This document shows positions 15,668 through 24,756 of a DNA stretch of 64,000 nt, one piece after another. The DNA is taken from positions 1 through 64,000 of the forward strand of contig NZ_UUIS01000058.1 of the NCBI RefSeq assembly GCF_900589395.1, written 5' to 3'. A program made the translations under genes and the position numbers. Source of the DNA: Pseudomonas viridiflava (GTDB lineage: Bacteria > Pseudomonadota > Gammaproteobacteria > Pseudomonadales > Pseudomonadaceae). A model generated the notes under the pieces. It saw nothing but the letters and a program-made list of their open reading frames with translations, had not been told where the DNA came from and did no database searches. Numbering within the stretch: position 1 is the first letter of the stretch; each line of letters starts with the position of its first letter.

Positions 15668-17167
15668 TCACTGGCGCAATACTTTTTCCACCGCCTGTGC
15701 CGCCTCGAATATCGACGCCTCGTCATAAGGCGCAAAGCCCAGCACCATCCCCGCCGGCAGAGGCTGATGGCAATAACGCGCCAGCGGCATCACATCCACG
15801 CCGGCCTCGGCAATGCGGGCGCAGGCCTGGGCCTCGTCATCCAGTAACAAGCGGCAGGCCACATCGAGCCCGGCACGAATCGGTGGCACTTCGATCAACC
15901 CTGGCCAGTGCCTGGCAGCCGCTTCACTCAAGGCTTCGGCACGCAGCGCATAGAGCTTGCGCATACGCCGCACGTGGCGGTCAAAATGACCTTGCTGGAT
16001 GAAGGCGGCCAGCACCGCTTGGCTCAGGCTGTTGGCATGTCGTGCAGTGAGCGCGGCGGCGCGGGTAAAGCATTCCAGCAGATGCGGCGGCAGCACCAGG
16101 TAAGCCAGGCGAATGGAGGGAAACAGCAGCTTGCTGAAGGTGCCGGCCAGGATCACCGACTGGCTGGCAGCATCCATCGACCGCAGCGCCGGGATCGGCT
16201 TGGCGATGAAGCGGTACTCGCTGTCGTAGTCATCTTCGAAGATATAGGCGCCGCTGGCGGCCGCCCAGCGCAACAGGGCCATGCGCCGGGCCGGGGACAG
16301 CTCGCTGCCCAGTGGCGCCTGCCGCGAAGGGGTCAGGTATGCCAGCGCCGCTTTCGGCGCGCGGCGCATGCCCTCTTGCACACGCATGCCCTGTTCATCG
16401 ACCGGCACATGCACAGGGGTGTAGCCAGCCACTTCGATCAATTGCCGGGCACCGGGGTAACCGGGGTCTTCGAGCCACACCTGCCCGCCGGGCGGCACCA
16501 GCAGCCGCAGGCACAAGTCCAGGCCCTGCTGCACACTGTTGAGCACCAGAACCTGTCCGGCTGACACCTGCACGCCACGGGCAACGGCCAGATACCCGGC
16601 GATGGCTTCACGCAGCACCGGCAACCCTTGGGGGTCGGAGTCGAGCAAGGTCGCGGCGCGCGAACTGCGTAATTGCTGGATGTGCAGCTTGCGCCACAGA
16701 TCGACCGGAAAGGCGCCCACATCCCCCCGGTGCGGAAAAAACGGCCGCAACCCGGGGGTGACCGTACGCCGGGCAAAGATGGGGGTGATCGCCTCCAGCC
16801 GCTCGATCCAGCCGGTAGCAGGCGCCGTGCGCGGCAAGGCAACGTCGGGTACGACCTTGCGTTGTACATAACCGGCCTGCAGGGTCGCTTCGGGCAACAC
16901 TTCACACACCCGCGTGGCACTGCCGGTCCGCGCCTCGACATAGGCTTGCGACAGCAATTGCTGGTAGGCCGCCTGCACCGTGCCGCGCGCAATGGCGTAA
17001 TGCCCGGCCAGGGCGCGAGTCCCCGGCAGCTTGCTGCCTGCCGGCAAGCGGCCACTGAGAATGGCCTCGCGCAGGCTCTGGTACAGCCAGGTTTGCAGGC
17101 TTGTGCCGACGGCGGGCTCGCCCAGAGGCAATGACATGACCCAGGACGGTTGAGAGGTGGAAGCCAT
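15668..17167 (-). CDS. MocR/PdxR-type GntR-aminotransferase fusion regulator
   Basis: The 499-residue protein joins an N-terminal GntR winged helix (about 22-95, with LREAILSGRLPAGSKLPGTRALA and RGTVQAAYQQL) to a fold-type I aminotransferase domain. The pyridoxal-phosphate lysine motif is SVILAGTFSKLLFPSIRLAYL and the substrate-binding EDDYDSEYRF is present. MocR proteins usually control a divergent gene. Here the divergent gene is the flavoprotein at 17287, and a perfect 11-bp inverted repeat lies between the starts. The ATG at 17165-17167 begins the conserved region. The frame remains open 21 codons upstream. Confidence 0.88.
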   Translation of the reverse strand: MASTSQPSWVMSLPLGEPAVGTSLQTWLYQSLREAILSGRLPAGSKLPGTRALAGHYAIARGTVQAAYQQLLSQAYVEARTGSATRVCEVLPEATLQAGYVQRKVVPDVALPRTAPATGWIERLEAITPIFARRTVTPGLRPFFPHRGDVGAFPVDLWRKLHIQQLRSSRAATLLDSDPQGLPVLREAIAGYLAVARGVQVSAGQVLVLNSVQQGLDLCLRLLVPPGGQVWLEDPGYPGARQLIEVAGYTPVHVPVDEQGMRVQEGMRRAPKAALAYLTPSRQAPLGSELSPARRMALLRWAAASGAYIFEDDYDSEYRFIAKPIPALRSMDAASQSVILAGTFSKLLFPSIRLAYLVLPPHLLECFTRAAALTARHANSLSQAVLAAFIQQGHFDRHVRRMRKLYALRAEALSEAAARHWPGLIEVPPIRAGLDVACRLLLDDEAQACARIAEAGVDVMPLARYCHQPLPAGMVLGFAPYDEASIFEAAQAVEKVLRQ

Positions 17168-17199
17168 GAGCGCCTCAAGTGGACCAACAAGTTTAGTAA

Positions 17200-17227
17200 C
17201 AAGCGGATCAATACCATGATCCGCTTG
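17200..17227. promoter_or_regulatory. Candidate operator between the MocR gene and the flavoprotein gene
   Basis: CAAGCGGATCA (17200-17210) is followed by six bases and its exact reverse complement TGATCCGCTTG (17217-17227). It lies in the 119-base divergent intergenic region, 33 bases upstream of the MocR start codon and 60 bases upstream of the GTG start of the flavoprotein gene. Position and perfection suggest the binding site of the MocR regulator. Confidence 0.6.
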
Positions 17228-17286
17228 CATTGCACACTCTCCCCTGTCGCAGCCACCTGACGGTTGCCCTTACAGGAGTAGACACT

Positions 17287-18495
17287 GTGCACTCATCCAT
17301 CCTCATCATCGGTGCCGGCTTCGGCGGTCTGTGGAGCGCCCTGAGCGCCGTACGCCTGCTGGACCAGCACCAGCGTCTCGACATCACCGTCACCGTACTG
17401 GCGCCCCAGGCCGAACTGCATGTGCGCCCTCGCTTCTACGAACATGACATTGCCCCGACTGTCGCGCCACTGGCCGAACTGTTCGACATTGTCGGCATCA
17501 ATTTTGTACAAGGTTGTGCCACCGCCATTGACGCCGATGCCAGGCGCGTGAGCTATCTGGATCCCGGTGGCCGCGAGCAGCACCTGGGCTACGATCGGCT
17601 GATTCTGGCCTCGGGCAGCCAGGTCGCCCGACCCGCCGTGGTGGCAGGCATCAACCAGCACACCTTCGACGTCGACAGCTACGCCTCTGCCCGGCGGCTC
17701 GGCGCGCACTTGCACGCTCTGCGCGAGCAGCCGGACACTCCACAACGCAACACCGTGGTGGTGGTGGGTGGCGGCTTCACCGGCATTGAGACGGCCACGG
17801 AAATGCCGGGGCGCCTGCGCGCCGTACTGGGCGAGGACGCGGACGTGCGGGTGGTGATCATTGATCGCGGCCAGACGATTGGCGGCGCCATGGGCCAGGC
17901 TATCGGCGAGATCGTCGCCCAGGCCAGCGACGAGGTCGGCCTGACCTGGCGCCTGGGCGCATCTGTCCAGGCCGTGGATGCCCAGGGCGTGACGCTCGCA
18001 GGCGGCGAGCGCATCGAGGCTGGCACCGTGATCTGGGCCGTCGGCGTCAAGGCCTCGCCTTTGACCGAGCATGTGCAGGGCGAGCGCGACCCCAGCGGCC
18101 GCCTGCATGTGGACAACACCCTCAAGGTGCAGGGGCAAGCGGCGATATTCGCCACGGGCGACACGGCCTTCGCCGCCAGTGACGAGCTGGGCAACCACGC
18201 TCTGATGACCTGCCAGCACGCCATTGCCCTGGGCCGCTCGGCCGGCAACAATGCTGCCGCCGACCTGCTGGGTGTGGCTACGACGCCCTACAGCCAGGTC
18301 AAGTACGTCACCTGCCTGGACCTGGGGGCATGGGGTGCTGTCTATACCGAGGGCTGGGACCGCCAGGTGCTGCTCACCGGGCAAGAGGGCAAGGCCCTGA
18401 AGACGCAGATCAACACCCAATGGATCTACCCGCCGGCGGCACACCGGGCCAACGCGCTGGCGGCGGCCGATCCGTTGATTCCTGTAGTGGCGTAA
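17287..18495 (+). CDS. FAD-dependent NADH dehydrogenase-like oxidoreductase
   Basis: This 402-residue flavoprotein resembles type II NADH dehydrogenases. The FAD-binding motif ILIIGAGFGGLWSA starts at residue 5. The NAD(P)H motif VVVVGGGFTGIETATEM lies near 158, and the ATGD motif (IFATGDTAF) near 290. There is no obvious C-terminal membrane helix. Translation starts at GTG 17287, with AGGAG eight bases upstream. It is divergent from the MocR gene and followed after 57 bases by a DMT transporter. Together they may form a MocR-controlled unit, but the substrate is unknown. Confidence 0.8.
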   Translation: MHSSILIIGAGFGGLWSALSAVRLLDQHQRLDITVTVLAPQAELHVRPRFYEHDIAPTVAPLAELFDIVGINFVQGCATAIDADARRVSYLDPGGREQHLGYDRLILASGSQVARPAVVAGINQHTFDVDSYASARRLGAHLHALREQPDTPQRNTVVVVGGGFTGIETATEMPGRLRAVLGEDADVRVVIIDRGQTIGGAMGQAIGEIVAQASDEVGLTWRLGASVQAVDAQGVTLAGGERIEAGTVIWAVGVKASPLTEHVQGERDPSGRLHVDNTLKVQGQAAIFATGDTAFAASDELGNHALMTCQHAIALGRSAGNNAAADLLGVATTPYSQVKYVTCLDLGAWGAVYTEGWDRQVLLTGQEGKALKTQINTQWIYPPAAHRANALAAADPLIPVVA

Positions 18496-18552
18496 CCGGA
18501 TCACGTACCATGGCCTGCCCGCAAACCCGCCGAGCAGGCCAAGGAGAAAACG

Positions 18553-19494
18553 GTGCACCCATCACAACCACGCCAATGGCTGTCTCCCTACTGGCTGTTG
18601 CTTGTCCTGCCGCCCCTGTTCTGGGCCGGTAATTTCATTGTCGGCCGGGCCGTACGCGACAGCCTCCCACCGATGTCGCTGTCGCTATGGCGCTGGGTGA
18701 TTGCGCTGGCCTTGATCCTGCCCTTTGCCTTGAAGCACCTGCGCAAGGACTGGCCTTTCTACACCCGGCATCCATGGCTGCTCGCCCGCCTTTCGCTGAC
18801 GGGCGTGGTGGGCTTTACCTGCCTGACCTATATCGGCCTGCGCGACACCTCGGCAGCCAATGCCCTGCTACTCAATTCCTGCATTCCGGTGCTGATCGCG
18901 CTATTCGGTGCGCTGTTCTATCGCCAGCGACTGCATGGCATGCAGAACGCAGGGCTGCTGCTTTCGTGCGCGGGCGTGCTGGTGATCATCACCCACGGCG
19001 ACGTGCAAGCCCTGCTGAAGCTGAGTTTTTCTCACGGCGACCTGATTGTGTTCTGCGCCATGGTGTCGTTCGCGTTCTACACGTTGTGGTCACGCAGCGT
19101 GCCGGCCGAGGTCAACCGGATCGGCCTGATGGCCGCCCAGATTGCCGTCGCACTGCTGGCGCTGATTCCGCTGTGGTGGATCGAAACGTCACAGGGTGCG
19201 GTCGCCCACTGGGACGCGGACAGCCTGATGGCCTTGCTGTACCTGGGCGTGTTTCCTTCGGTGCTGGGCTACTTGCTCTTTACCCTGGCCGTAGCCCGCT
19301 TCGGCGCGGCGCAGGCGGCGCTGTGCATCCACCTGATCCCGGTGTTCGGCGCGGTGCTGGCCGTCACATTCCTGGGCGAGTCGCTGCACCTGTACCACGC
19401 GCTGGGCATGGCGGGGATATTGATCGGGATCTGGCTGGCGCTGCGGGTTCGCTCGACGACGGTCAGACCGCGAGAACGCCGCTCGCTGCCATGA
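18553..19494 (+). CDS. EamA/DMT-family transporter
   Basis: This 313-residue inner membrane protein has about ten hydrophobic segments in two repeats and the typical EamA opening WLLLVLPPLFWAGNFIVGR near residue 14. Members export amino acids, metabolites or drugs. The GTG start is supported by AAGGAG seven bases upstream. It follows the flavoprotein gene closely on the same strand and may share its promoter. The cargo cannot be inferred. Confidence 0.85.
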   Translation: MHPSQPRQWLSPYWLLLVLPPLFWAGNFIVGRAVRDSLPPMSLSLWRWVIALALILPFALKHLRKDWPFYTRHPWLLARLSLTGVVGFTCLTYIGLRDTSAANALLLNSCIPVLIALFGALFYRQRLHGMQNAGLLLSCAGVLVIITHGDVQALLKLSFSHGDLIVFCAMVSFAFYTLWSRSVPAEVNRIGLMAAQIAVALLALIPLWWIETSQGAVAHWDADSLMALLYLGVFPSVLGYLLFTLAVARFGAAQAALCIHLIPVFGAVLAVTFLGESLHLYHALGMAGILIGIWLALRVRSTTVRPRERRSLP

Positions 19495-19512
19495 GGCCAG
19501 TCCTGCAAGCGG

Positions 19513-20034
19513 TTACATCTGCACCTTGTAAGGCGTGTGCTTTTCCAGGATCTCAAAGGTTTTCGTCGACTCGTTCCATCGGGCTACACCATTTTGCTGT
19601 GTCATGTCCGGTGAGCCCGGCGCGAGGTAGCGGTAGTTCGAGAAATAGAACAGGTTCGAATCGGCCCGGAAGGCTTCTTTCACACCAAAGCGGGCATAGG
19701 CATCGTCGGACAGCGCCTCGTTGAACGGTGCGCGATAGACAGTGCCTGTCTTCAGGTCGACGATGCCGCTGGCCGTACAGCCAGTGCCACAGCCATACGT
19801 ATTGACTACATACTTGCCGGCGAAATTGGGTGTCTGCACACCTTCGCGCACGAACGCAAAGCGCGCACGAATCTGGTCGTTGGCCCCGCTCAGTGCGTGC
19901 TTGACCTGTTGCGGCGCGATGGGCGTGGCCGGTGAGTCTTCGAATCGATAAGAACCCGGTTGTGCCGCCTGGGCAAAAGAGGCGGCAACGGACAGTACCG
20001 CTATGGCCCACAAAGGGCAGAAGATCCTTTTCAT
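19513..20034 (-). CDS. Exported protein of unknown function
   Basis: The 173-residue product begins with a signal peptide (MKRIFCPLWAIAVLSVAA..., cleavage probably after AQA at about 23). The mature part has the cysteine pair YGCGTGC (near 80), suited to a disulfide, followed by ASGIVDLKTGTVYRAPF. An AGGA site precedes the ATG. I do not know this family. It is convergent with the transporter gene, 18 bases away. Confidence 0.7.
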   Translation of the reverse strand: MKRIFCPLWAIAVLSVAASFAQAAQPGSYRFEDSPATPIAPQQVKHALSGANDQIRARFAFVREGVQTPNFAGKYVVNTYGCGTGCTASGIVDLKTGTVYRAPFNEALSDDAYARFGVKEAFRADSNLFYFSNYRYLAPGSPDMTQQNGVARWNESTKTFEILEKHTPYKVQM

Positions 20035-20236
20035 GGCGCAGTTTCCTGGATTAAAGACGGGCCATTCTTGATTGGGGCAACGGGGTTTTCAAGATTGTTT
20101 TCATTCGGGTGGCTTATTTGTATTCAAGGTCGACAGTTATCAGGCTGTTCATCAAGGCCTGCTCGCCCCTCTTAGCCTTGCCGTGCGCCGCGGTTGTGGG
20201 TATTGATGATGGTTTGCCAGGTGACACGGAGGGATC

Positions 20237-20569
20237 ATGGACGTATTACTCACGATCTTCGCAAGCGGGGTAATGCCGATACTGGCAATTGCATTGGTCG
20301 TTTGGGCCTATCGGCACAACCTGAAGAAGTGGCGTTCAACGATTGATGCACAATTGCAGGCCGCCTTGAGTGGACAGGGCGTCGATGCCTACACACTGAT
20401 CGTGGATAAACTGACTCCACCTGGCACCAACAGGACAGCGGATGTGTACCGCATCCTGCACGATAACCAGGATCGTTATTTCCTGTTCATCAAGACCGGG
20501 GAGCACCCAGGGGTGCTCAAGCCCCTGACCAGGGAACGGGCGTTACTGGCGGCAAGCATGAATGGATGA
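20237..20569 (+). CDS. Small single-pass membrane protein of unknown function
   Basis: This 110-residue protein has one N-terminal transmembrane helix (about 3-24, VLLTIFASGVMPILAIALVVW). A cytoplasmic domain follows with YTLIVDKLTPPGTNRTADVYRI and DRYFLFIKTGEHPG. The start has a GGAGG ribosome binding site. No family is recognised, and nothing in the neighbourhood suggests a role. Confidence 0.65.
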   Translation: MDVLLTIFASGVMPILAIALVVWAYRHNLKKWRSTIDAQLQAALSGQGVDAYTLIVDKLTPPGTNRTADVYRILHDNQDRYFLFIKTGEHPGVLKPLTRERALLAASMNG

Positions 20570-20696
20570 GGCGCTTGAATCAGGTAGCAAACGCATGGCC
20601 CTGTTGCGCGCCGTGAGAGGGCTGCAGCAGGCCAGAGCCGTGTGCCGTGTTCATGTGAGACGCGCCGGGTTGATACGAAGCGTTATCCCGGAAACA

Positions 20697-20734
20697 AAAA
20701 ACCCCCGCTATCGCCAGGATAGTCGGGGGTTTTA
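20697..20734 (-). terminator. Terminator downstream of tRNA-Ser
   Basis: A near-perfect long hairpin (ACCCCCG...CGGGGGT with a paired inner section) ends in a T-run on the minus strand, 14 bases after the tRNA 3' end. Because the hairpin has A/T runs on both sides it could act in both directions. Confidence 0.8.
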
Positions 20735-20747
20735 GCTACAGCGGTAA

Positions 20748-20837
20748 TGGCGGAGAGATAGGGATTCGAACCCTAGGTACTGTTGCCAGTACAACGGATT
20801 TCGAATCCGTCCCATTCGGCCACTCTGGCATCTCTCC
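20748..20837 (-). tRNA. tRNA-Ser (anticodon CGA)
   Basis: The 90-base sequence folds as a class II tRNA with acceptor GGAGAGA/TCTCTCC, anticodon loop TTCGAAA (anticodon CGA), a long variable arm typical of serine tRNA, the GGTTCGAATCC T-arm and an encoded CCA end. It reads UCG codons. Confidence 0.97.
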
Positions 20838-20847
20838 AATGGCGCGC

Positions 20848-20875
20848 ATCATACCAGCCTGAATGCAGATGTCGA
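20848..20875 (-). promoter_or_regulatory. Promoter of tRNA-Ser
   Basis: On the minus strand a TCGACA -35 box and a TATGAT -10 box are separated by 16 bases, with the -10 box ten bases from the mature tRNA 5' end and a GC-rich discriminator between. Confidence 0.6.
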
Positions 20876-20927
20876 GCAGTTTCTGCATTTTTTTACGTGG
20901 TATCAAGCGCTTGCGTCACAGGCGTGC

Positions 20928-21638
20928 TTACAGCGGCACGCCCAGACGGTGGGCCACTTCTTCGTAGGCTTCGATCACGTCGCCCAGACCCTGGCGGAAG
21001 CGGTCCTTGTCCATCTTCTTGCGGGTCTCTTTGTCCCACAGGCGGCAGCCGTCAGGGCTGAACTCGTCGCCCAGGACGATTTCGCCGTGGAACACGCCGA
21101 ACTCCAGCTTGAAGTCGACCAGCAGCAGGCCGGCGTCGTCGAACAGTTTGCTCAGCACGTCGTTGACCTTGAGCGACAGCTCTTTCATGCGCGCCAGGTG
21201 CTCGGCGGTGCCCCAGCCGAACGCCACGACGTGGGATTCGTTGATGAACGGGTCGCCTTTGGCGTCGTCCTTCAGGAACAGCTCGAAGGTGTAGGGCTCA
21301 AGCTTGAGGCCTTCTTCGACGCCCAGGCGCTTGACCAGGCTGCCGGCGGCGTAGTTGCGCACCACGCACTCGACCGGAATCATGTCCAGCTTCTTGACCA
21401 GCGACTCGTTGTCGCCCAGCAGCTTGTCGAACTGGGTCGGAATACCCGCTTCTTCGAGCTTCTGCATGATGAACGCGTTGAACTTGTTGTTCACCGTGCC
21501 CTTGCGGTCCAGTTGTTCGATGCGCTTGCCGTCGAACGCCGAGGTGTCGTTGCGAAACAGCAGGATCAAGCGGTCGGCGTCGTCGGTCTTGTACACCGAC
21601 TTGGCTTTGCCGCGGTAGAGTTCTTCACGTTTTTCCAT
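20928..21638 (-). CDS. purC: Phosphoribosylaminoimidazole-succinocarboxamide synthase
   Basis: The 236-residue enzyme joins CAIR and aspartate with ATP in purine synthesis. Family segments seen are YRGKAKSVYKTDD at the N-terminus, FRNDTSAFDGKR near 30, ECVVRNYAAGSLVKRLG near 95 and VDFKLEFG near 175. Length is normal for PurC. It is the last gene of the minus-strand run dapA-bamC-MBL-purC, 28 bases after the MBL gene. Confidence 0.97.
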   Translation of the reverse strand: MEKREELYRGKAKSVYKTDDADRLILLFRNDTSAFDGKRIEQLDRKGTVNNKFNAFIMQKLEEAGIPTQFDKLLGDNESLVKKLDMIPVECVVRNYAAGSLVKRLGVEEGLKLEPYTFELFLKDDAKGDPFINESHVVAFGWGTAEHLARMKELSLKVNDVLSKLFDDAGLLLVDFKLEFGVFHGEIVLGDEFSPDGCRLWDKETRKKMDKDRFRQGLGDVIEAYEEVAHRLGVPL

Positions 21639-21666
21639 GATGGGCTCCGCTTGCTAAATGGTAGGG

Positions 21667-22425
21667 CTAGGCGATCTGTCGCCAGTCGAGCCCACAATCT
21701 TGATCGGCCATTTGCAGCCAGTCCGGGTCGCACCCGAGGGTGTCGACGAAACATTGCCGGGCCAGCTGCGGCAGGTTGTTCTTGGAGCTCAGGTGGGCCA
21801 GCACCAGGTGTTGCAGTGTCTGCCAGCCCAGCTCGCTCACCAGGCTGGCAGCCTGGTGATTGTTCAAATGTCCCGATTGACCTCCCACACGCTGCTTGAG
21901 AAAGACCGGGTAACGGCCTCGGGCAAGCATGTCGCGGCAGTGGTTGGCTTCGATCATCAGGGCATCAAGGCCCTGATAGCGCTCTAGCACATTGGTGCAG
22001 TAAGACCCCAGGTCGGTCAGCAGGCCGAAGCGCCGCTGCCCGTCGCTGAAGACGAACTGGGTCGGCTCCAGCGCATCGTGCTCGACCGACACCACGTCGA
22101 TCTCCAGCGCGCCGATGTGCAGCGGCGTGCCAGCGGTCAGCAGACCGGCGACCTCCACCGGCTTGCGCAAACCGCGCTGAGTGCCGCGGCTGAGGTAGAC
22201 CGGCACTGTGTAGCGCCGCGACAGCAACCCCACGCCATGCACATGATCAGCATGCTCGTGGGTCACCAGAATGGCGCTCAGTTGCGCAGGGTCGACACCG
22301 AGCCTCGCCAGGCGCCGCTCGGTCTCACGCAGCGAGAAGCCGCAGTCGACCAGCACGTAAGTGTCATGGCTGGCGACCAGCGTGGCATTGCCACGGCTGC
22401 CGCTGCCCAGGCTGGCGAAGCGCAC
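21667..22425 (-). CDS. MBL-fold metallohydrolase (YycJ-like)
   Basis: The 252-residue protein has the metallo-beta-lactamase metal motif THEHADH near residue 55 and begins with the RFASLGSGSRGNATLV signature of the YycJ/WalJ branch. Further metal ligands are likely at SVEHDALEP and EANHCRDM. The substrate is unknown; relatives are proposed to be nucleases or phosphodiesterases. It starts with GTG directly against the bamC stop codon with no gap, so the two are cotranscribed. Confidence 0.87.
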   Translation of the reverse strand: MRFASLGSGSRGNATLVASHDTYVLVDCGFSLRETERRLARLGVDPAQLSAILVTHEHADHVHGVGLLSRRYTVPVYLSRGTQRGLRKPVEVAGLLTAGTPLHIGALEIDVVSVEHDALEPTQFVFSDGQRRFGLLTDLGSYCTNVLERYQGLDALMIEANHCRDMLARGRYPVFLKQRVGGQSGHLNNHQAASLVSELGWQTLQHLVLAHLSSKNNLPQLARQCFVDTLGCDPDWLQMADQDCGLDWRQIA

Positions 22426-23544
22426 TTAACCCAGGTGATCCTGAATGACGCTCAACACGCGACGTGCCACATCGGCAGGGGCGACGGTGTTGATGTTCTT
22501 CTCGACCGTGACCTGCACGTTTTCACCGACCTTGCTCAGGCGCACCTGATAACGCTCGGCACGTGCCTCGATCTCTTCCTTGCTGGCCTTGCCGCCGAAC
22601 AGGCCGCTGATCAGGCCGGGTTCGTTCTCAGGCTTGTCGGCACGCTCGGCCAGGTTGATGTAGTAAAGGCCCAGGCTGCGGTTGATGTCCTCGACGCGCC
22701 AGTCACCCTGCTCCAGGGCACGCCCCACACTCGACCAGGCGCGGTCCAGGTCGGCGCCCAGGTTGAGCATCGGGTTGCCGCTGCCGTCGACGCCCATCGC
22801 CACGCGGCTCGGGGTGTCGTAGTCACGGGCCGCCAGCAGCGACACCGAACCGCCCTGCTTGGCGTTGCGGCTCAGGCCGGCCAGCAGGTCGTCGGTCAGC
22901 GAGGCATTCAGGCCGGCGCTGGCGGCGTTGTCGGGAAATTCGACCTCGGCGGTGCTGCCGGCGGCGCGCGACACACTGGCCACGTAGATTTCACTGGTGT
23001 TGCGCTGTACGCCCGGCTCGATGCGCACCCGCACGCGGGTTTCGCTGTCGGCGGCGGTGCCGCTGGCGCTCAGGCGACGGGCAACGGACGCCGAAAGCTC
23101 GTCCAGGCGCTGCCAGGTGGTGCTGAATTCGCCGGTTTGCGGGCGCTCTTGGGCAATGCGAAAGCCGTTGTCTTCAAAATACTGGTGCGCCACTGACCAG
23201 ATTTCAGCCGGCGGACGCTGGGCCAGGATCCAGCGTGCGTCACCGCTTTGCTGCAGGCTGAAGTCACTCGATTCGGCCGCGCTGGTGGCCATCGGCACAG
23301 GACGTGGAACGATGTATTCGCCCTTCTGGGTGCTGTCGGCCACGTTGCGCGGGATCGGCAACAGCGGGTCCAGGCGCTTGACGCCGGTGACGTCGGCAGG
23401 CACTTGCATGGGTGCAGTCTGGGTCGATTCCAGGTAATCGCTGCCGCGATCACGGAAATAACCGTCAGGACCCCAGACCCAGCCACAACCACTGGTGCTG
23501 GAGATGATCAGGGCAAGTGCGGAGAATCCGGCCAATCGCTTCAT
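22426..23544 (-). CDS. bamC: Outer membrane assembly lipoprotein BamC
   Basis: The 372-residue lipoprotein is a component of the Bam complex, which inserts outer membrane proteins. The signal peptide ends at a lipobox-like SSTSGC (Cys20). It is followed by the unstructured N-terminal segment that contacts BamD, then two helix-grip domains. The ATG at 23544 has GAGGAAG nine bases upstream. A TTG six codons earlier is unlikely. It lies between dapA (18-base gap) and the MBL gene, the usual Pseudomonas order. Confidence 0.93.
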   Translation of the reverse strand: MKRLAGFSALALIISSTSGCGWVWGPDGYFRDRGSDYLESTQTAPMQVPADVTGVKRLDPLLPIPRNVADSTQKGEYIVPRPVPMATSAAESSDFSLQQSGDARWILAQRPPAEIWSVAHQYFEDNGFRIAQERPQTGEFSTTWQRLDELSASVARRLSASGTAADSETRVRVRIEPGVQRNTSEIYVASVSRAAGSTAEVEFPDNAASAGLNASLTDDLLAGLSRNAKQGGSVSLLAARDYDTPSRVAMGVDGSGNPMLNLGADLDRAWSSVGRALEQGDWRVEDINRSLGLYYINLAERADKPENEPGLISGLFGGKASKEEIEARAERYQVRLSKVGENVQVTVEKNINTVAPADVARRVLSVIQDHLG

Positions 23545-23562
23545 TGCGTTGTACTTCCTCAA

Positions 23563-24441
23563 TTAAACCAGTACGCCGGCCTGGCGCAGGGCCTGGCGCA
23601 GCGGTTCGTGACAGGCCTGGCTGAGCCAGGTCAGAGGCAGACGGATACCGTCGGCCATCATGCCCATCTCGTTCAGGGCCCATTTCACGGGGATAGGGTT
23701 GGATTCGATGAACAAGGTGTTGTTGAGCGAGGAAATCCGGTCGTTGATGGCGCGGGCCGCGGCGGCCTCGCCACGCAGGGCCGCGGCGCACATGTCACTG
23801 ACGGCACGCGGTGCGACGTTGGCGGTCACGGAGATGTTGCCCTTGCCGCCCAGCAGCATGAGTTCGACAGCGGTGGCGTCGTCACCGGAATAGACCATGA
23901 AATCGCTGCTGACACCGGCCAGGATGTCCCGGGCGCGCTGCAGGTCGCCGGTGGCTTCCTTGATACCGATGATGTTGGCCACGGTCGAAAGGCGGATCAC
24001 GGTTTCGGCCTTCATGTCGCAGGCGGTGCGGCCCGGCACGTTGTAGAGGATCTGCGGGATGTCCACGGCACGGGCGATGTGGCTGAAGTGCTGGAACAGG
24101 CCTTCCTGGGTCGGCTTGTTGTAGTACGGCGTGACCAGCAGGCAGGCGTCGACGCCGGCCGCCTTGGCGTTGCCGGTCAGTTCGATCGCTTCACTGGTGG
24201 AGTTGGCACCGGTGCCGGCGATCACCGGGATACGCCCGGCGACCTGATCGACCACGCGACGGATCACCTCGATGTGCTCGTCGACGCTCAGGGTCGCCGA
24301 CTCACCTGTGGTTCCCACGGCAACGATGGCGTTGGTGCCCTCTTGCAGGTGGAAGTCAACCAGTTTGCTCAGGCTGTCCCAGTCGAGACCGCCTTGTGCA
24401 TCCATGGGGGTGACCAGTGCCACCATACTGCCCGCAATCAT
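23563..24441 (-). CDS. dapA: 4-hydroxy-tetrahydrodipicolinate synthase
   Basis: The 292-residue enzyme condenses pyruvate and aspartate semialdehyde, the first step specific to diaminopimelate and lysine. Motifs include AIVAVGTTGESATL near 39, the active-site tyrosine in QILYNVPGRTACD near 133 and the Schiff-base lysine in IIGIKEATGDL near 161. The ATG at 24441 has CAGGAG seven bases upstream. It heads the operon with bamC, the MBL gene and purC. Confidence 0.97.
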   Translation of the reverse strand: MIAGSMVALVTPMDAQGGLDWDSLSKLVDFHLQEGTNAIVAVGTTGESATLSVDEHIEVIRRVVDQVAGRIPVIAGTGANSTSEAIELTGNAKAAGVDACLLVTPYYNKPTQEGLFQHFSHIARAVDIPQILYNVPGRTACDMKAETVIRLSTVANIIGIKEATGDLQRARDILAGVSSDFMVYSGDDATAVELMLLGGKGNISVTANVAPRAVSDMCAAALRGEAAAARAINDRISSLNNTLFIESNPIPVKWALNEMGMMADGIRLPLTWLSQACHEPLRQALRQAGVLV

Positions 24442-24756
24442 GCAACCGCTCCTGCCGGAAAAAGAGAGCCGTAATGGTACTGGCGCCATCAGCCTTGCAC
24501 AAGCGAAGTACCACGCTGTGAGCATTCCCCTGAGCGATGGTTTTCGCTACCCTTCTTGCTTTGCTCGGTACAGGTCACCTGCGCCTTGCGTGCAATCGTC
24601 CGGTTTTGTCCTCCAAACCCCTGCCCCAGCGCCTTGCAGCCCTGCCGTGCAGGTCTTTACCGACAAATCAGCCAGCCGACGCGGCGCAACCCAGACTTCC
24701 GAATCGGTTCTGCAAGAACCGAAATGTACCGACCGTTCATCATCTAGGAATGCTGC
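24442..24756. other. Divergent promoter region of dapA and gcvR
   Basis: These 315 bases separate two divergent genes and should hold both promoters. I see no open frame with a ribosome binding site and no lysine-riboswitch-like structure. I cannot name promoter boxes with confidence. Confidence 0.4.

Noticed and set aside
20863..20888. ATGCAGA/TCTGCAT hairpin with a T-run on the plus strand near tRNA-Ser
   Set aside because: No plus-strand gene ends there, and the stem is short. It more likely overlaps the tRNA promoter by chance.
22078..24474. Long plus-strand open frames opposite bamC and dapA
   Set aside because: They lack ribosome binding sites at the ends and have the Gln/His/Arg-rich composition of GC-rich shadows.
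24442..24756. Lysine riboswitch before dapA
   Set aside because: No multi-helix L-box pattern is visible, and the family is not usual in Pseudomonas dapA leaders.
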